This document shows positions 1-8,762 of a DNA stretch of 64,000 nucleotides, piece after piece; the stretch's first letter is position 1; the number at the start of each line of letters is the position of its first letter. The DNA comes from an uncultured Bacteroidales bacterium. Its GTDB lineage: Bacteria > Bacteroidota > Bacteroidia > Bacteroidales > Paludibacteraceae. Both the position numbers and the translations under genes were made by a program. A model generated the notes under the pieces. That model was not told where the DNA came from, made no database searches, and saw only the letters and a list, made by a program, of their open reading frames with translations. The stretch is taken from NCBI GenBank assembly GCA_945827635.1, contig CALZOG010000002.1:1-64000 (forward strand), given 5' to 3'.

Positions 1-606
1 GAGTGGGGTAAAGACTGGACAAACGAGCTCAAAGTATATGATGCTGAAAACGATGTATGGAATGCTTTCAACGGTGGCAACAACTTTGTACTTGGAGAGG
101 AAACCAATCTCGTTTATGACCTTGGCGATCCTGCTAAGTATTCCTGGACCAACTGCGAGAAACCTGAGGTGTATGATGAGAAAGAGTTTGACTACACTAT
201 TACCGTAGCTAACGCTCCTGTTTGTGGTGAGGCTGTTCTGTCTATCGTTGGTGGTTTCGAGGCTTGCGGTTGGACTATTGACAAAGTTGTTGAGGTTGTT
301 GACGGCAAAGCAACTATTTCTGCTAAGAACACCGACGAGTTCAAGTTCCTGGATAAGTCAACCGGTGACTGGAGCAACGAAGTAAAGGGCTTTGCTCAAA
401 CTACATTCCACAAGGCTGACCTTGCTGACGGCGAAGAGGATGGCAAGATTGCCGTTGACCTGGCTGGAACTTACTATGCTCTCTGCGGCAACGCTGTACC
501 TAACGTAGCAACTGAGGCTGTAGCAACCAAGGTTATCCGTAACGGTCAAATCGTAATTGTTAAGGATGGCGTTGAGTTCAATGTTCTTGGTACACAGGTT
601 AAGTAA
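1..606 (+). CDS. secreted repeat protein, C-terminal part (partial)
   Basis: The reading frame is open from the first base, so the start lies outside the window; about 201 residues remain. Two similar blocks can be seen, one ending near residue 55 and one covering about residues 60-165; they share a DW(T/S)NE(V/L)K motif (in EWGKDWTNELK and STGDWSNEVK) and a pattern of Gly, Trp and acidic residues, suggesting tandem beta-sandwich modules. The last 25 residues (VIRNGQIVIVKDGVEFNVLG) match the tails of other secreted proteins in this window and look like a type IX secretion C-terminal signal. A strong terminator follows. The product was not recognised; surface or extracellular location is inferred from the tail only. 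Confidence 0.7.
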   Translation, partial: EWGKDWTNELKVYDAENDVWNAFNGGNNFVLGEETNLVYDLGDPAKYSWTNCEKPEVYDEKEFDYTITVANAPVCGEAVLSIVGGFEACGWTIDKVVEVVDGKATISAKNTDEFKFLDKSTGDWSNEVKGFAQTTFHKADLADGEEDGKIAVDLAGTYYALCGNAVPNVATEAVATKVIRNGQIVIVKDGVEFNVLGTQVK

Positions 607-627
607 GTTTGTACTACACATTTAATC

Positions 628-661
628 AATAGCCCGGGCGAGTGCTCGGGCTATTTTTTTA
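628..661 (+). terminator. rho-independent terminator
   Basis: A 9-bp stem (AATAGCCCG / CGGGCTATT) is followed by a run of seven T. It ends the partial secreted-protein gene, 25 bases after its stop codon, and separates it from the convergent helicase gene. Confidence 0.9.
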
Positions 662-696
662 TTCATCAGTCGCCATGGATTGTGAAGCGAAAGGAA

Positions 697-2211
697 TCAT
701 TCGTAATTGATAAGGAAGACCTTTTCTGTAGCTCGTGTGATGGCGGTGTATAGCCATCTCAGGTATGTTATGTCGCGTTGCTCGTCGGGTACGGGTCCTT
801 GGTCGATATACACGTGCCGCCATTGTCCGCCCTGCGCCTTGTGGCACGTCACGGCGTAGGCGTAACGGATATGCAGGGCGTTGTAGTACGGCGATTCGTA
901 GATTGTGCGGACGAGCTCCTTTCGGTTGTGAATCTCCGGATAATCTTCGGCAATGCGGTAGAACAGATCCTGTTGCATCTGATAGACCTGCTCGTCGGAT
1001 TCGGCTTGCAGTATATCCAGCCAAACGGTAGCTTCCATCTCGCGTTCCGCCTCGTAGTCGATGTTCTGCAGCGTGGCGTCAGCGAAGTGAAAGCCGTACA
1101 ACTCGCGGAAGTTACGGATGCGTGTCACCTCGAACATGTCGCCGTTGGCTATGAACGTGCCCGCCGCCGGTTGCTTGTCTGCGTTGCCGGAAACAGGGGA
1201 GTGCTCCTGCTCATAATCCTTGCCCCAATAGTAGTTGTTCTTGTTCACCATTACGCGGTCGCCGGCAGAGAGCTGGTCGTCTTTCCAGAGGATATACGAT
1301 CGTACGCCCTGGTTGTACATGTTCGTGCGTCGGTTGGAGCGCGTTACGATGAGCGTTTGCGCCATGCCGCACTCGTTGTACGACCGCTCAATCATCGGCT
1401 GCACATCCACGCCGTTGAGTATCACCGTGTCCGGTGCGGATTGGATGTCGAAGTGCTGTGCTGTAACGGGCTGAAACGTTGCTGTCAGCTGCTGTATATG
1501 CCGGCGTATAGCCGTGGCGTTGCTCAGTATAGCCGAGGTGTCTGCCTGCCGTGCCACCTCGGTCAGGGTGTAGGAACTGATATGCAGTCCTGGTACGTTG
1601 TACTGCGCCATGTGGTCGTCGCTGAGTGCGGGCGAGGTGTTGAAACCTACCGGCGGCAACTGCGCCGAGTCTCCCACGAGCATTAGCGAGCAGCCCTGAC
1701 CGTTGTACACGAACCGCATCAGATCGTCCAGCAGACTGCCGCTTCCGAAGGGGGACGACAGGTCGCGAACGTTCGATAGCATCGAGGCTTCATCCACGAT
1801 GAACAACGCGTGGTGAAACAAGTTGTCGCCCAGGCTGAACGACTCCTTGCCAAGTTCGTTCTGCCGGTAGATATATTTGTGAATCGTGTAGGCTGTTACT
1901 TTTTCGTCAATCGAGGCATAGCGGCTGAGCACTTTCGCTGCCCGACCTGTGGGAGCCAACAGAATACATTTCTGCCCGAGGCTGCGTAAGGTGCGCACGA
2001 GGGCGCTGACGATTGTTGTCTTACCCGTACCGGCATAACCGCGCAGGATGAACAGTTTGCCTTCGGTGCTGTCCAGCAGGAACGTGCCGAGCATGTTCAC
2101 CAGTTCGCGCTGACCTGCGTTGGGGATGAACGGCAGTTCTTCACCCTCTTCGTTGCGTGCTTGAGTTCGCAGATTGTGGAAAATTCTATGTGAAATGAAG
2201 TTTTCGAGCAA
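697..2211 (-). CDS. RecD-like / UvrD-type ATP-dependent DNA helicase
   Basis: About 504 residues. Walker A (GYAGTGKTT, about residues 58-66), an LAPTGRAA motif about 25 residues later, Walker B with DEA (about 140-142), and near the C-terminus the superfamily 1 signature VTCHKAQG followed by YTAITRA. These are the motifs of exodeoxyribonuclease V alpha-like (RecD/TraA) SF1 helicases; in Bacteroidota such short stand-alone forms are annotated as AAA family ATPases. There is no ATG near the 5' end. I chose TTG at 2211, because homologous proteins begin close to the ENFISHRI segment and because the promoter of the divergent SRP RNA lies just upstream (2216-2247); the frame could also start at a TTG at 2295. 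Role in DNA repair or recombination is inferred from family. Confidence 0.88.
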   Translation of the reverse strand: MLENFISHRIFHNLRTQARNEEGEELPFIPNAGQRELVNMLGTFLLDSTEGKLFILRGYAGTGKTTIVSALVRTLRSLGQKCILLAPTGRAAKVLSRYASIDEKVTAYTIHKYIYRQNELGKESFSLGDNLFHHALFIVDEASMLSNVRDLSSPFGSGSLLDDLMRFVYNGQGCSLMLVGDSAQLPPVGFNTSPALSDDHMAQYNVPGLHISSYTLTEVARQADTSAILSNATAIRRHIQQLTATFQPVTAQHFDIQSAPDTVILNGVDVQPMIERSYNECGMAQTLIVTRSNRRTNMYNQGVRSYILWKDDQLSAGDRVMVNKNNYYWGKDYEQEHSPVSGNADKQPAAGTFIANGDMFEVTRIRNFRELYGFHFADATLQNIDYEAEREMEATVWLDILQAESDEQVYQMQQDLFYRIAEDYPEIHNRKELVRTIYESPYYNALHIRYAYAVTCHKAQGGQWRHVYIDQGPVPDEQRDITYLRWLYTAITRATEKVFLINYE

Positions 2212-2215
2212 AATA

Positions 2216-2247
2216 TTTGCAAATGTCGAAAAAAAGTTGTACTTTTG
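2216..2247 (+). promoter_or_regulatory. Bacteroidota-type promoter of the SRP RNA
   Basis: TTTG at 2216-2219, 20 bases, then TACTTTTG (TAnnTTTG consensus) at 2240-2247. It points right, toward the SRP RNA, and leaves a leader of about 70 bases before the folded RNA core. Confidence 0.8.
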
Positions 2248-2283
2248 CAGTCGCGTTTGTGAAATCGTCTTTGAGCGCAGCGG

Positions 2284-2309
2284 CTCAACGCTCAACGCTC
2301 AATACTCAA
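2284..2309 (+). repeat. (CTCAACN)n 7-bp repeat in SRP RNA leader
   Basis: Three to four degenerate CTCAACN units sit between the SRP promoter and the SRP RNA core. Same family as at 4309, 17122, 37604, 39539, 50146, 50283 and 52311. Confidence 0.8.
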
Positions 2310-2320
2310 ACTATCCCATA

Positions 2321-2421
2321 GGGAAGTCCTGTACGACCAGCTCCCTCCGAACTCCCCCAGGTCTTGACCGAAGCAAGGGTACGAGGTTGTAGCGGTGCGA
2401 TGCAGATCGCTTCCCTTTTTT
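2321..2421 (+). ncRNA. ffs: signal recognition particle RNA (small, 4.5S type)
   Basis: The outer ends pair (GGGAAG at 2321-2326 with CTTCCC at 2410-2415) and a T-run follows at 2415-2421, acting as terminator. The inner part carries the helix 8 signature CAGGTC...GAAGCAAGGG of bacterial SRP RNA, preceded by GTCCTGTACGACC and CCGAAC blocks seen in small SRP RNAs. The apical loop reads UGAC, which fits the known URRC loop class rather than the commoner GNAR (GGAA) class. The RNA scaffolds Ffh for co-translational membrane targeting. A promoter at 2216-2247 reads into it. The exact 5' end of the mature RNA cannot be read from the sequence. Confidence 0.88.
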
Positions 2422-2447
2422 CGTGCCCGGCAGTCAGCTGTCAGTGG

Positions 2448-3854
2448 TCAATGCTCAACCATTCTTCCCATTGTATCGTAGATCTTTCCGCCTCGTATGA
2501 TGTACAGGGCGTTACCTTGCATGAACTTGACGGTAGCCGGTGCATTAGCAGTGCTGTTGACTGTTGTTGTGCGTCCCAGATAGGCGGCGTATGCGTCGGG
2601 GATACCGTAGCCGTATTGCCGTGCGTCGGGGTTCTGGTAGCGGTCGGCGGAACGAATGATTAGTTCGCGTATCTTCATGGCGTTCTCGTCAGGCAATGCC
2701 GACCACAGGGTGGCAGCCAGCCCGGCAATCAGCGGTGTGGCGAAGCTTGTGCCGTGGCGATAGACGATCTCGCCGTTGGTATCCATCACCGTTGCATTCA
2801 CTCCTACGGCGCACACGTCCGGCTTGACTCGGTTGTCGGCACTTGGCCCGTGGCTGGAGAACGAGCCGATCACGCCTTGTACGTCCACAGCGCCTACCGT
2901 CAGTATGGAGTCGGCATCAGCCGGCACAGATAACCTCTCCCACATCTTGTCGCCATCGTTACCGGCGGCAGCGCATACGAGCATGCCTTTGCGTGCTGCT
3001 ATGTGTGCTGCTCGGCTGGCGCGGGTGGTCTTGCCGTCGAGTGCGTCGTAGGTGAGCGTCCACTCGTCGTTGTCGAACATCGTGTAGCCGAGTGAAACAG
3101 TGAAGATGTTCGTGCCGAGCGAGTCGGCTTTCTCCAGTGCTGCAACGAGGTTATCCATCTCTTTTGGCGACTCGGTCTCCGCTTCCTCGGAGCGCATGAG
3201 ATAGTAGTCGGCAGCCGTGGCAGCACCTGTGTATTGTTCGGTTTGGGCGGATATAACACTCAAGCACATTGTGCCGTGCACGCCGGTGTAGCCGTACATA
3301 TCCGTGATGTCGTCGGTGAAGTCGAAGTGTCCGAGTTCCTGCGATTGTCGGAAGCAGCCGAGGGTGTTGGCGTTGGTGAACCCGCCATCGCACACGGTGA
3401 TGAGTATGCCCTGCCCGTGGTAGCCCAACTCGTGCAGCGGCTGGAGGTTGTACAGCGCGAGTTGTGCATCGGTGGGCAACTCGTCCAGCGCATGGTTGGT
3501 TAGCATGGCTTCGGCAGGCATACTACGGCGTTTGCTTACGGTGCTGCCTTGCCTATCCAGGCGTGTAGCCTCTACAGCGGTCACAAACGGCAGTTGTGCA
3601 ACGGCTGCAGCCTGCTCGTCGGTCATCGAGCATGTGGCACCGTTCATCCAGCGCGAGGTGTGGCAGATCGTTGCGCCGTGCTGGCGCAGGCTGTCGAGGT
3701 AGGCGGCATGAACGGGATAATCGAGTCCGTCAGTGGCAATGTTCCACTTCGCGCGTTGCTCAACGGCACGCGGCGAGAGGGCAGGTGTGGCTTGCACGGG
3801 CTTGTCAGCAAAACTGACGAAAAAGGTGTTGAGCAGGATAAGCAGGAAATTCAT
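2448..3854 (-). CDS. secreted S8 family serine peptidase (subtilase)
   Basis: 468 residues with an N-terminal signal peptide (hydrophobic residues 2-16). The subtilisin catalytic triad is visible: Asp156 in TVCDGG, His193 in GVHGTM, Ser370 in HGTSFATP, plus the oxyanion Asn299 in AAGND. The C-terminus (GNALYIIRGGKIYDTMGR) resembles the short type IX secretion-like tails of other proteins here, so cell-surface or secreted location is likely. It is the last gene of a leftward operon after rlmD, 14 bases downstream. The final codons and the TGA stop coincide with a GTTGAGN repeat unit. Substrate is unknown. Confidence 0.93.
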   Translation of the reverse strand: MNFLLILLNTFFVSFADKPVQATPALSPRAVEQRAKWNIATDGLDYPVHAAYLDSLRQHGATICHTSRWMNGATCSMTDEQAAAVAQLPFVTAVEATRLDRQGSTVSKRRSMPAEAMLTNHALDELPTDAQLALYNLQPLHELGYHGQGILITVCDGGFTNANTLGCFRQSQELGHFDFTDDITDMYGYTGVHGTMCLSVISAQTEQYTGAATAADYYLMRSEEAETESPKEMDNLVAALEKADSLGTNIFTVSLGYTMFDNDEWTLTYDALDGKTTRASRAAHIAARKGMLVCAAAGNDGDKMWERLSVPADADSILTVGAVDVQGVIGSFSSHGPSADNRVKPDVCAVGVNATVMDTNGEIVYRHGTSFATPLIAGLAATLWSALPDENAMKIRELIIRSADRYQNPDARQYGYGIPDAYAAYLGRTTTVNSTANAPATVKFMQGNALYIIRGGKIYDTMGRMVEH

Positions 3855-3868
3855 ATCTTGTAGTGTAA

Positions 3869-5377
3869 TTATCGGTGTTCAAGTAAAACGACGTTCTCTA
3901 CATGCTGCGTGTGTGGGAACATATCCACCGGTTGGACCTTGGCTACACGGTAGGTGCTGTCAAGCATGGCGAGGTCGCGCGCCTGGGTGGCGGGATTGCA
4001 ACTGACATACACGATACGCTGCGGCTCGGCGCGGAGAATAGTGGCGATCACATCCTCGTGCATACCGGCACGCGGCGGGTCAGTGATGATAATATCCGGG
4101 CGACCGTGCTCATGCAGGAAAGCGTCGTTGAGCACATCTTTCATGTCGCCGGCAAAGAACAGAGTGTTCGTTATGCCGTTGATCTCGGAGTTGACCTTGG
4201 CATCCTCGATCGCCTCGGGCACATACTCGATACCGATGACCTGCCGCGCCTGCCGCGCAACGAAATTGGCAATCGTGCCGGTGCCGGTGTAGAGGTCGTA
4301 GATGAGTGGGTTGAGCGTTGAGGGTTGAGCGTTGAGCGTTGATGGTTGAGCGAAGGCGAAGTCGCGGGCGACCTTGTAGAGCTCGTACGCCTGCTCGGTG
4401 TTCGTCTGGTAGAACGACTTGGGACCAACCTTGAACTGCAAGCCCTCCATCTCCTCGAAGATATGATCCTTACCGAAATAGACATGAATATCCTGATCGG
4501 CAATCGTGTCGTTCATCTTCAGATTCTCGACATAGAGCAGGGAGATGATCTCCGGGAACTCGCGGTGCAGGTACTCGAGTAGCGCCATGCACGGCTCGGT
4601 CACCTTCTCGCCGAAGGAGACAACCAGCATCACTTCGCCCTTGTGATTGTTGCGCAGCATAAGCGTACGGAGCTGTCCCTGGTGGGTGTGCTCGTTGTAG
4701 AACGTCAGTCCGTGCTCGCACGCAAACGTGCGTACGCCGTTGCGGATGCGGTTGTTGATATCCGGCATAAGACGGCAGGTATGTATATCCAGCACCTTGT
4801 CGAAGCAGTTGGGGATGTGAAAGCCAAGGCCATTTACTATTTGTTCATTTATTTGGTTATTTAGTGCTTTGAACTCGTCGGGTGAGAGCCACTTGCGATC
4901 GGAGGCGGAGAACTCGAGTTTGTTGCGGTACTCGTAGATATGCTTGCTGCCGAGTATGGGCGAGATCTCCGGCAGGGCGACCTTGCCTATGCGCGTGAGG
5001 TTATCCACCACCTGCTGCTGCTTGTAGCGCAGCTGCTCGTCGTAGGGCAGGATCTGCCACTTGCATCCGCCGCACGTGCCGTAGTGCGGGCACTGCGGCT
5101 CGGTGCGCCGGTCGGAATAAGAGACAAACCGCTCGACACGCGCCTCCATGAACGAGTGTTTCTTCTTTGTGACCTGCAGATCGACTACATCGCCGGGTAC
5201 GCAGTACGGCACGAAACAAACGATGTCGCTCGTGCCGCCCTCAGCACTATCACCCCGCTTCACGTTGTTTGCGGGGACCCCGCCGTTTGGCATAGGGATG
5301 CGTGCAATGGCTTTGCCTTCGGCACCGATACCGGTGATGGTGACGGATGGTATGAGAGGGAGATTCTTTTTTTTCAT
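3869..5377 (-). CDS. rlmD: 23S rRNA (uracil-5-)-methyltransferase, RlmD/RumA family
   Basis: 502 residues from ATG at 5377; longer versions of the frame would run back into the upstream amidase gene. An N-terminal TRAM-like region is followed by the Fe-S cluster motif CPHYGTCGGC, then a SAM-binding motif (YDLYTGTGTIANF), ITDPPRAG and the catalytic-cysteine motif VYVSCNPAT. The family makes 5-methyluridine in 23S rRNA (or tRNA in some members); which site is not decidable here. Oddity: residues about 342-355 (QPSTLNAQPSTLNP) are encoded by a 7-bp repeat array at 4309-4352, inserted in frame just before the SAM motif. Middle gene of the operon amidase - rlmD - subtilase. Confidence 0.93.
   Translation of the reverse strand: MKKKNLPLIPSVTITGIGAEGKAIARIPMPNGGVPANNVKRGDSAEGGTSDIVCFVPYCVPGDVVDLQVTKKKHSFMEARVERFVSYSDRRTEPQCPHYGTCGGCKWQILPYDEQLRYKQQQVVDNLTRIGKVALPEISPILGSKHIYEYRNKLEFSASDRKWLSPDEFKALNNQINEQIVNGLGFHIPNCFDKVLDIHTCRLMPDINNRIRNGVRTFACEHGLTFYNEHTHQGQLRTLMLRNNHKGEVMLVVSFGEKVTEPCMALLEYLHREFPEIISLLYVENLKMNDTIADQDIHVYFGKDHIFEEMEGLQFKVGPKSFYQTNTEQAYELYKVARDFAFAQPSTLNAQPSTLNPLIYDLYTGTGTIANFVARQARQVIGIEYVPEAIEDAKVNSEINGITNTLFFAGDMKDVLNDAFLHEHGRPDIIITDPPRAGMHEDVIATILRAEPQRIVYVSCNPATQARDLAMLDSTYRVAKVQPVDMFPHTQHVENVVLLEHR
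4309..4352 (-). repeat. (CTCAACN)n 7-bp repeat inside the rlmD coding region
   Basis: About six units, read as CTCAACN on the coding (minus) strand, the orientation without stop codons. It encodes a Ser/Thr/Leu/Asn/Gln/Pro stretch that adds about 14 residues to the methyltransferase. Confidence 0.85.
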
Positions 5378-5415
5378 AGGAAATGAATATTGACAAGTGA
5401 ACAATTTGACAGAAC

Positions 5416-8115
5416 TTACTTCAGGTAGTGCAAACAACTCCTGTACAGCGCCGGAAAATCCTCCGTGCTCTCCATGATGAACGGCAGCGCAATAAGGCGG
5501 CAATCGCCGTTGTAGGCTATGCCTGCCGTCATGCCGCTATCGAAGTACGTGCCGATGCCTACCGATCCGCGTGCCGGCAGCAGACCTTGTGGGTTCTCGC
5601 AACAGATGATATCGGCGTCAGGTTGCATCTTGAGTCGGGCGAGTTGCATAGCCAGCGTATGGTCGAACATCACTGTGCCGCACCTGGTGGCGTGGTCGCC
5701 GCGGTAGGTGTATCGCAACACCTCGCGGGTCAGGTCGCAGTTGCCGAGTGCTGCAGTTTCGCTGCCCAGGTACATCCCGGACATAAGAAGTTTGCCGCCC
5801 TGGCGTGCATAATCGACCAGTGCCGCGCGCAGCCCGGTGGGGAACATCTCGTACAAGGTGTCAGGCGTATCAGCCATACTTGTCTGCCTGAGTTCGGTAC
5901 GTTGCTTGCCGCAGATCAGATCCACAACGGTGTAACCGCGCAAGGCAGCGGTGTCGGTTATTGCCGCCGCCGAGGCGCTGCAATACGAGTAGCCTGACTC
6001 AGCGAGCACGCGCCCGTGCATAAGCGGATAGTCGCGTGTGTTGCCGGCGGTAAGCGCAAACTGCCTGTCGGCATACGAGGCACCCCAGCCGCACCTGTCG
6101 TCGGATTGCCACAGGCTGCTGCGCAGACAGTCGTACTGCTCGCCAACGAACGATATGTCCCGACCGTCCTGCACGGCAAAACTGTTCGGCACAATGCCGG
6201 CATACAGGCTGTCAACAAAGAAATCCGGCGCTGCCACGCGCGAGAAGTTGTTGATGATCATCACCGTGCCGTTGCTCTTCGGCGCAAGGTAGGCGCAGAG
6301 CATTTCTGACGGAAGGCTTATACCTCCGCGGTTGCCTGCCACGATGCGAAAATCGTAACGTATACCGCGGTTGGCAACAAAAGTGTAACGGTTGGCAGTA
6401 ACGCGTGTGCCGTTGTCCCAGTCGCCGGCTATAGTCTGTCCGTTCTGCGTACGCGTGCGACGCGTATATACAATATAGTATTTGGGCGTTGCTGTCGGCT
6501 CGAGCGGGTCGGCGGCAGGTTGCCAACTGAGCAGGATACTGTCGTGCGCCAGCCGGACGGCAGGAGCCTGTACGGGCAGAGGCTGTACCGTATAATCTTC
6601 GCCCCGTGAGGTGGCAAGGTACTTGAGTACACCTTTGTAAACGGCTCGTGCGACGGCGAACTTGACTTTCGGATCCAGCCCGAGTCGCATGTCGTTGAGG
6701 TTCTGGTGAGAAAGCATCTCCAGTAGGATAGTCGGCACGCGCGGTTGTCGTGCTTCGGCATAACCGGCGTTGCGCAGTCCGCGGCGGTTCCAGTTGGGCG
6801 CATACAAGGCGCGCAAGTCTTCCACGACCTGCGTCTGGACATAATCGCCCAGGTACCGGCAGTACAGTCGCGAGTCGCCCAGCGGCAGGGTGCGGCTCTT
6901 GCTGTCGTCACGGTCGTAATAGATGAGCAGCGTGCCGACAATCGAGTCACCGTTGCGTGTGCCGGCATCGGAGTGAATACCCATACACAGGTCGATAGGA
7001 ATACCGAGCCCCTCATCCTTGGGCGCGAGTTGTGAGCCGCCGAGCAGGTAATTGACCCACTGCCCGCGGCAGGCGTAGTCGTTGGTATAGGTGTTGTCAC
7101 CCTGCGTATAGTCTAGGATAGAGTCGGGAATACCTGCAAAATGCAAGTATTGTGTTGCGCCTACGGCATAGCGCGGCACGTTCGATGCCGAGTCCATTCC
7201 ACCGCCCAGGCGGATAGCGGCGATGTTCTCGCGCGGCGTGCCGACAGTGATGCGTGCCGCCTGCATCGGCGAGAACGCGTGCTTGCCTACATACACCCAC
7301 GTGCCCGCACCCATCTGCATGTTGACGGTATAACGGGTTGTTTGGTCCAGGTGCTCGATATCCAGCGCCGTACGCGGCGAGCCGGTGTGGCGGTTGTAGC
7401 GTATATATACGGCATACTCGCCTTCGGCAGGCACGATGGTTTCCGCTACGGTCTTGCCGTCCTGCTCGTGCATAGCCGTGCTGTCGATGATCACCATGGC
7501 GGTCTGCGTATCGCGCTCGCGCGGCTGGATAACCGTTGCACCGGCGTTCTCGAGCATCGGCACGAGGTATGGCATTGTGTAGGAGGATGTGAACAGGTCT
7601 TCGACCGTGGTCCATAGCCGTGCGCGCTGCCATAGCCAGCGGTCGCTGCGGTTGTTGTAGTACCAGCCGTGGCTGCCCCAGAGGGCAATGTGCCTGCCGT
7701 CCAGGCCGTCAGGGCACTTGTAGGGCAGGTCGGCGTTCTTGACAAGTTGCGGTACGGATGCAGGGACGTGCGCGCGGATGCCGGTCTTGTAGCGCATCGT
7801 GACGAGTTCGCCCAGTTCGTAGCCGTCGGAGTAAATCTGTATGTCGCCGTTGGCACTGCCGAACACAAGATTGCTCACGCGCCGACGCAAGTCCTGCAAC
7901 TCGGTAGGCGACAGGCTCAGACTGCTGAGCGTCTTGCAGGTATATATACGTGCCGTGCGGGATTTGGTGCGCACACTTTTGACGGTAACCTTGCCTACTT
8001 CTGCTTTGCTGTTGGCATACAGGCTCAAACTGTCCGACAACGCCTGCATAGGTATAGCTGATACGTGGAGCGAAATACTGAATAAGGCAATGATTGCAAG
8101 GTATATTTTATGCAT
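5416..8115 (-). CDS. secreted N-acetylmuramoyl-L-alanine amidase-like protein with golvesin/xanthan-lyase-type domain
   Basis: 899 residues from ATG at 8115, which gives a clean signal peptide (hydrophobic residues 4-19) and a 20-base leader after the promoter at 8143-8174; an in-frame ATG at 8133 is too close to the expected transcription start. Amidase_3-type features: ALWGSHGWYY near the start of the catalytic part, a second His in MGIHSDAG, and Glu in TILLEMLSHQN. A golvesin-like beta-sandwich (EGEYAVYIRYN...) is inserted between the two halves, and an FnIII-like domain follows (LLSWQPAAD...). Zinc-dependent peptidoglycan or polysaccharide hydrolysis is inferred. First gene of a three-gene leftward operon. 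Confidence 0.85.
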   Translation of the reverse strand: MHKIYLAIIALFSISLHVSAIPMQALSDSLSLYANSKAEVGKVTVKSVRTKSRTARIYTCKTLSSLSLSPTELQDLRRRVSNLVFGSANGDIQIYSDGYELGELVTMRYKTGIRAHVPASVPQLVKNADLPYKCPDGLDGRHIALWGSHGWYYNNRSDRWLWQRARLWTTVEDLFTSSYTMPYLVPMLENAGATVIQPRERDTQTAMVIIDSTAMHEQDGKTVAETIVPAEGEYAVYIRYNRHTGSPRTALDIEHLDQTTRYTVNMQMGAGTWVYVGKHAFSPMQAARITVGTPRENIAAIRLGGGMDSASNVPRYAVGATQYLHFAGIPDSILDYTQGDNTYTNDYACRGQWVNYLLGGSQLAPKDEGLGIPIDLCMGIHSDAGTRNGDSIVGTLLIYYDRDDSKSRTLPLGDSRLYCRYLGDYVQTQVVEDLRALYAPNWNRRGLRNAGYAEARQPRVPTILLEMLSHQNLNDMRLGLDPKVKFAVARAVYKGVLKYLATSRGEDYTVQPLPVQAPAVRLAHDSILLSWQPAADPLEPTATPKYYIVYTRRTRTQNGQTIAGDWDNGTRVTANRYTFVANRGIRYDFRIVAGNRGGISLPSEMLCAYLAPKSNGTVMIINNFSRVAAPDFFVDSLYAGIVPNSFAVQDGRDISFVGEQYDCLRSSLWQSDDRCGWGASYADRQFALTAGNTRDYPLMHGRVLAESGYSYCSASAAAITDTAALRGYTVVDLICGKQRTELRQTSMADTPDTLYEMFPTGLRAALVDYARQGGKLLMSGMYLGSETAALGNCDLTREVLRYTYRGDHATRCGTVMFDHTLAMQLARLKMQPDADIICCENPQGLLPARGSVGIGTYFDSGMTAGIAYNGDCRLIALPFIMESTEDFPALYRSCLHYLK

Positions 8116-8142
8116 TTTGGGGTATAATTTCATTTCCGCATA

Positions 8143-8174
8143 CAAAATTACAAAAAAAATTTTGAATTGTCAAA
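8143..8174 (-). promoter_or_regulatory. promoter of amidase - rlmD - subtilase operon
   Basis: On the minus strand TTTG at 8174-8171, 20 bases, TAATTTTG at 8150-8143. It overlaps the divergent cdd promoter by 14 bases. Confidence 0.8.
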
Positions 8175-8191
8175 TATTTTTTGTATCTTTG
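8161..8191 (+). promoter_or_regulatory. promoter of cdd operon
   Basis: TTTG at 8161-8164, 19 bases, TATCTTTG at 8184-8191. Overlaps the leftward promoter at 8143-8174. Confidence 0.8.
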
Positions 8192-8264
8192 TAGGCTGAT
8201 TTGGCAAATACGTAATTTTATATATCCTAACAAACAGAATATATCTATATAAATACTACATATC

Positions 8265-8762
8265 ATGAAAGAATTCACGATTGATACGCGCATCCGCAGT
8301 TATGCGTGGAGTGAGTTGTCGGAGTCTGACCGTCATTTGCTTGAGGTTGCCAAGCGCAATACGCAGCGCTCGTATTCTCCGTACTCGCACTTCTGCGTAG
8401 GAGCTGCCGCTCTGCTGGCTGACGGCACTATAGTAGTCGGATGCAATCAGGAGAACGCCGCCTATCCGAGCGGTTTGTGCGCCGAGCGTACGGCACTGTT
8501 TTCCGCCGGAGCGCAATACCCGGACGTTCCGGTAGTGGCGCTGGCAATAGCCGCCTATACCGACGGGCACTTTACCGAGGATCCCGTATCGCCGTGCGGC
8601 GCATGCCGGCAGGTGATGCTGGAGACGGAGAACCGCTACAAGCAGCCGCTGCGCGTGCTGCTGTTCGGAGCAAATCATGTGTATGAGTTCGACAGCGCCG
8701 AGAGTCTGTTGCCGTTCAGTTTTATCAGCGATGATCTGAAAGGAGGCGTGCGCGAGCGGTAA
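8265..8762 (+). CDS. cdd: cytidine deaminase
   Basis: 165 residues. The zinc-binding and catalytic residues of the cytidine deaminase family are visible: Cys72 and Glu74 in LCAERTA, and Cys111 and Cys114 in PCGACRQ. It converts cytidine and deoxycytidine to uridine and deoxyuridine in pyrimidine salvage. It starts the rightward operon; its TAA stop overlaps the ATG of the next gene (TAATG), suggesting translational coupling. Length is slightly above the usual tetrameric form (about 130-160 residues). Confidence 0.95.
   Translation: MKEFTIDTRIRSYAWSELSESDRHLLEVAKRNTQRSYSPYSHFCVGAAALLADGTIVVGCNQENAAYPSGLCAERTALFSAGAQYPDVPVVALAIAAYTDGHFTEDPVSPCGACRQVMLETENRYKQPLRVLLFGANHVYEFDSAESLLPFSFISDDLKGGVRER

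Noticed and set aside
778-1686. 302-residue frame antisense to the helicase
   Set aside because: Shadow frame of the helicase with no motif and no start signal.
2174-2392. Protein-coding frame over the SRP RNA
   Set aside because: It covers the SRP promoter, a repeat and the SRP RNA; the RNA explains the conservation.
5378-5503. N-terminal extension of RlmD
   Set aside because: It would run into the 3' end of the amidase gene and has no family similarity; ATG at 5377 is the natural start.
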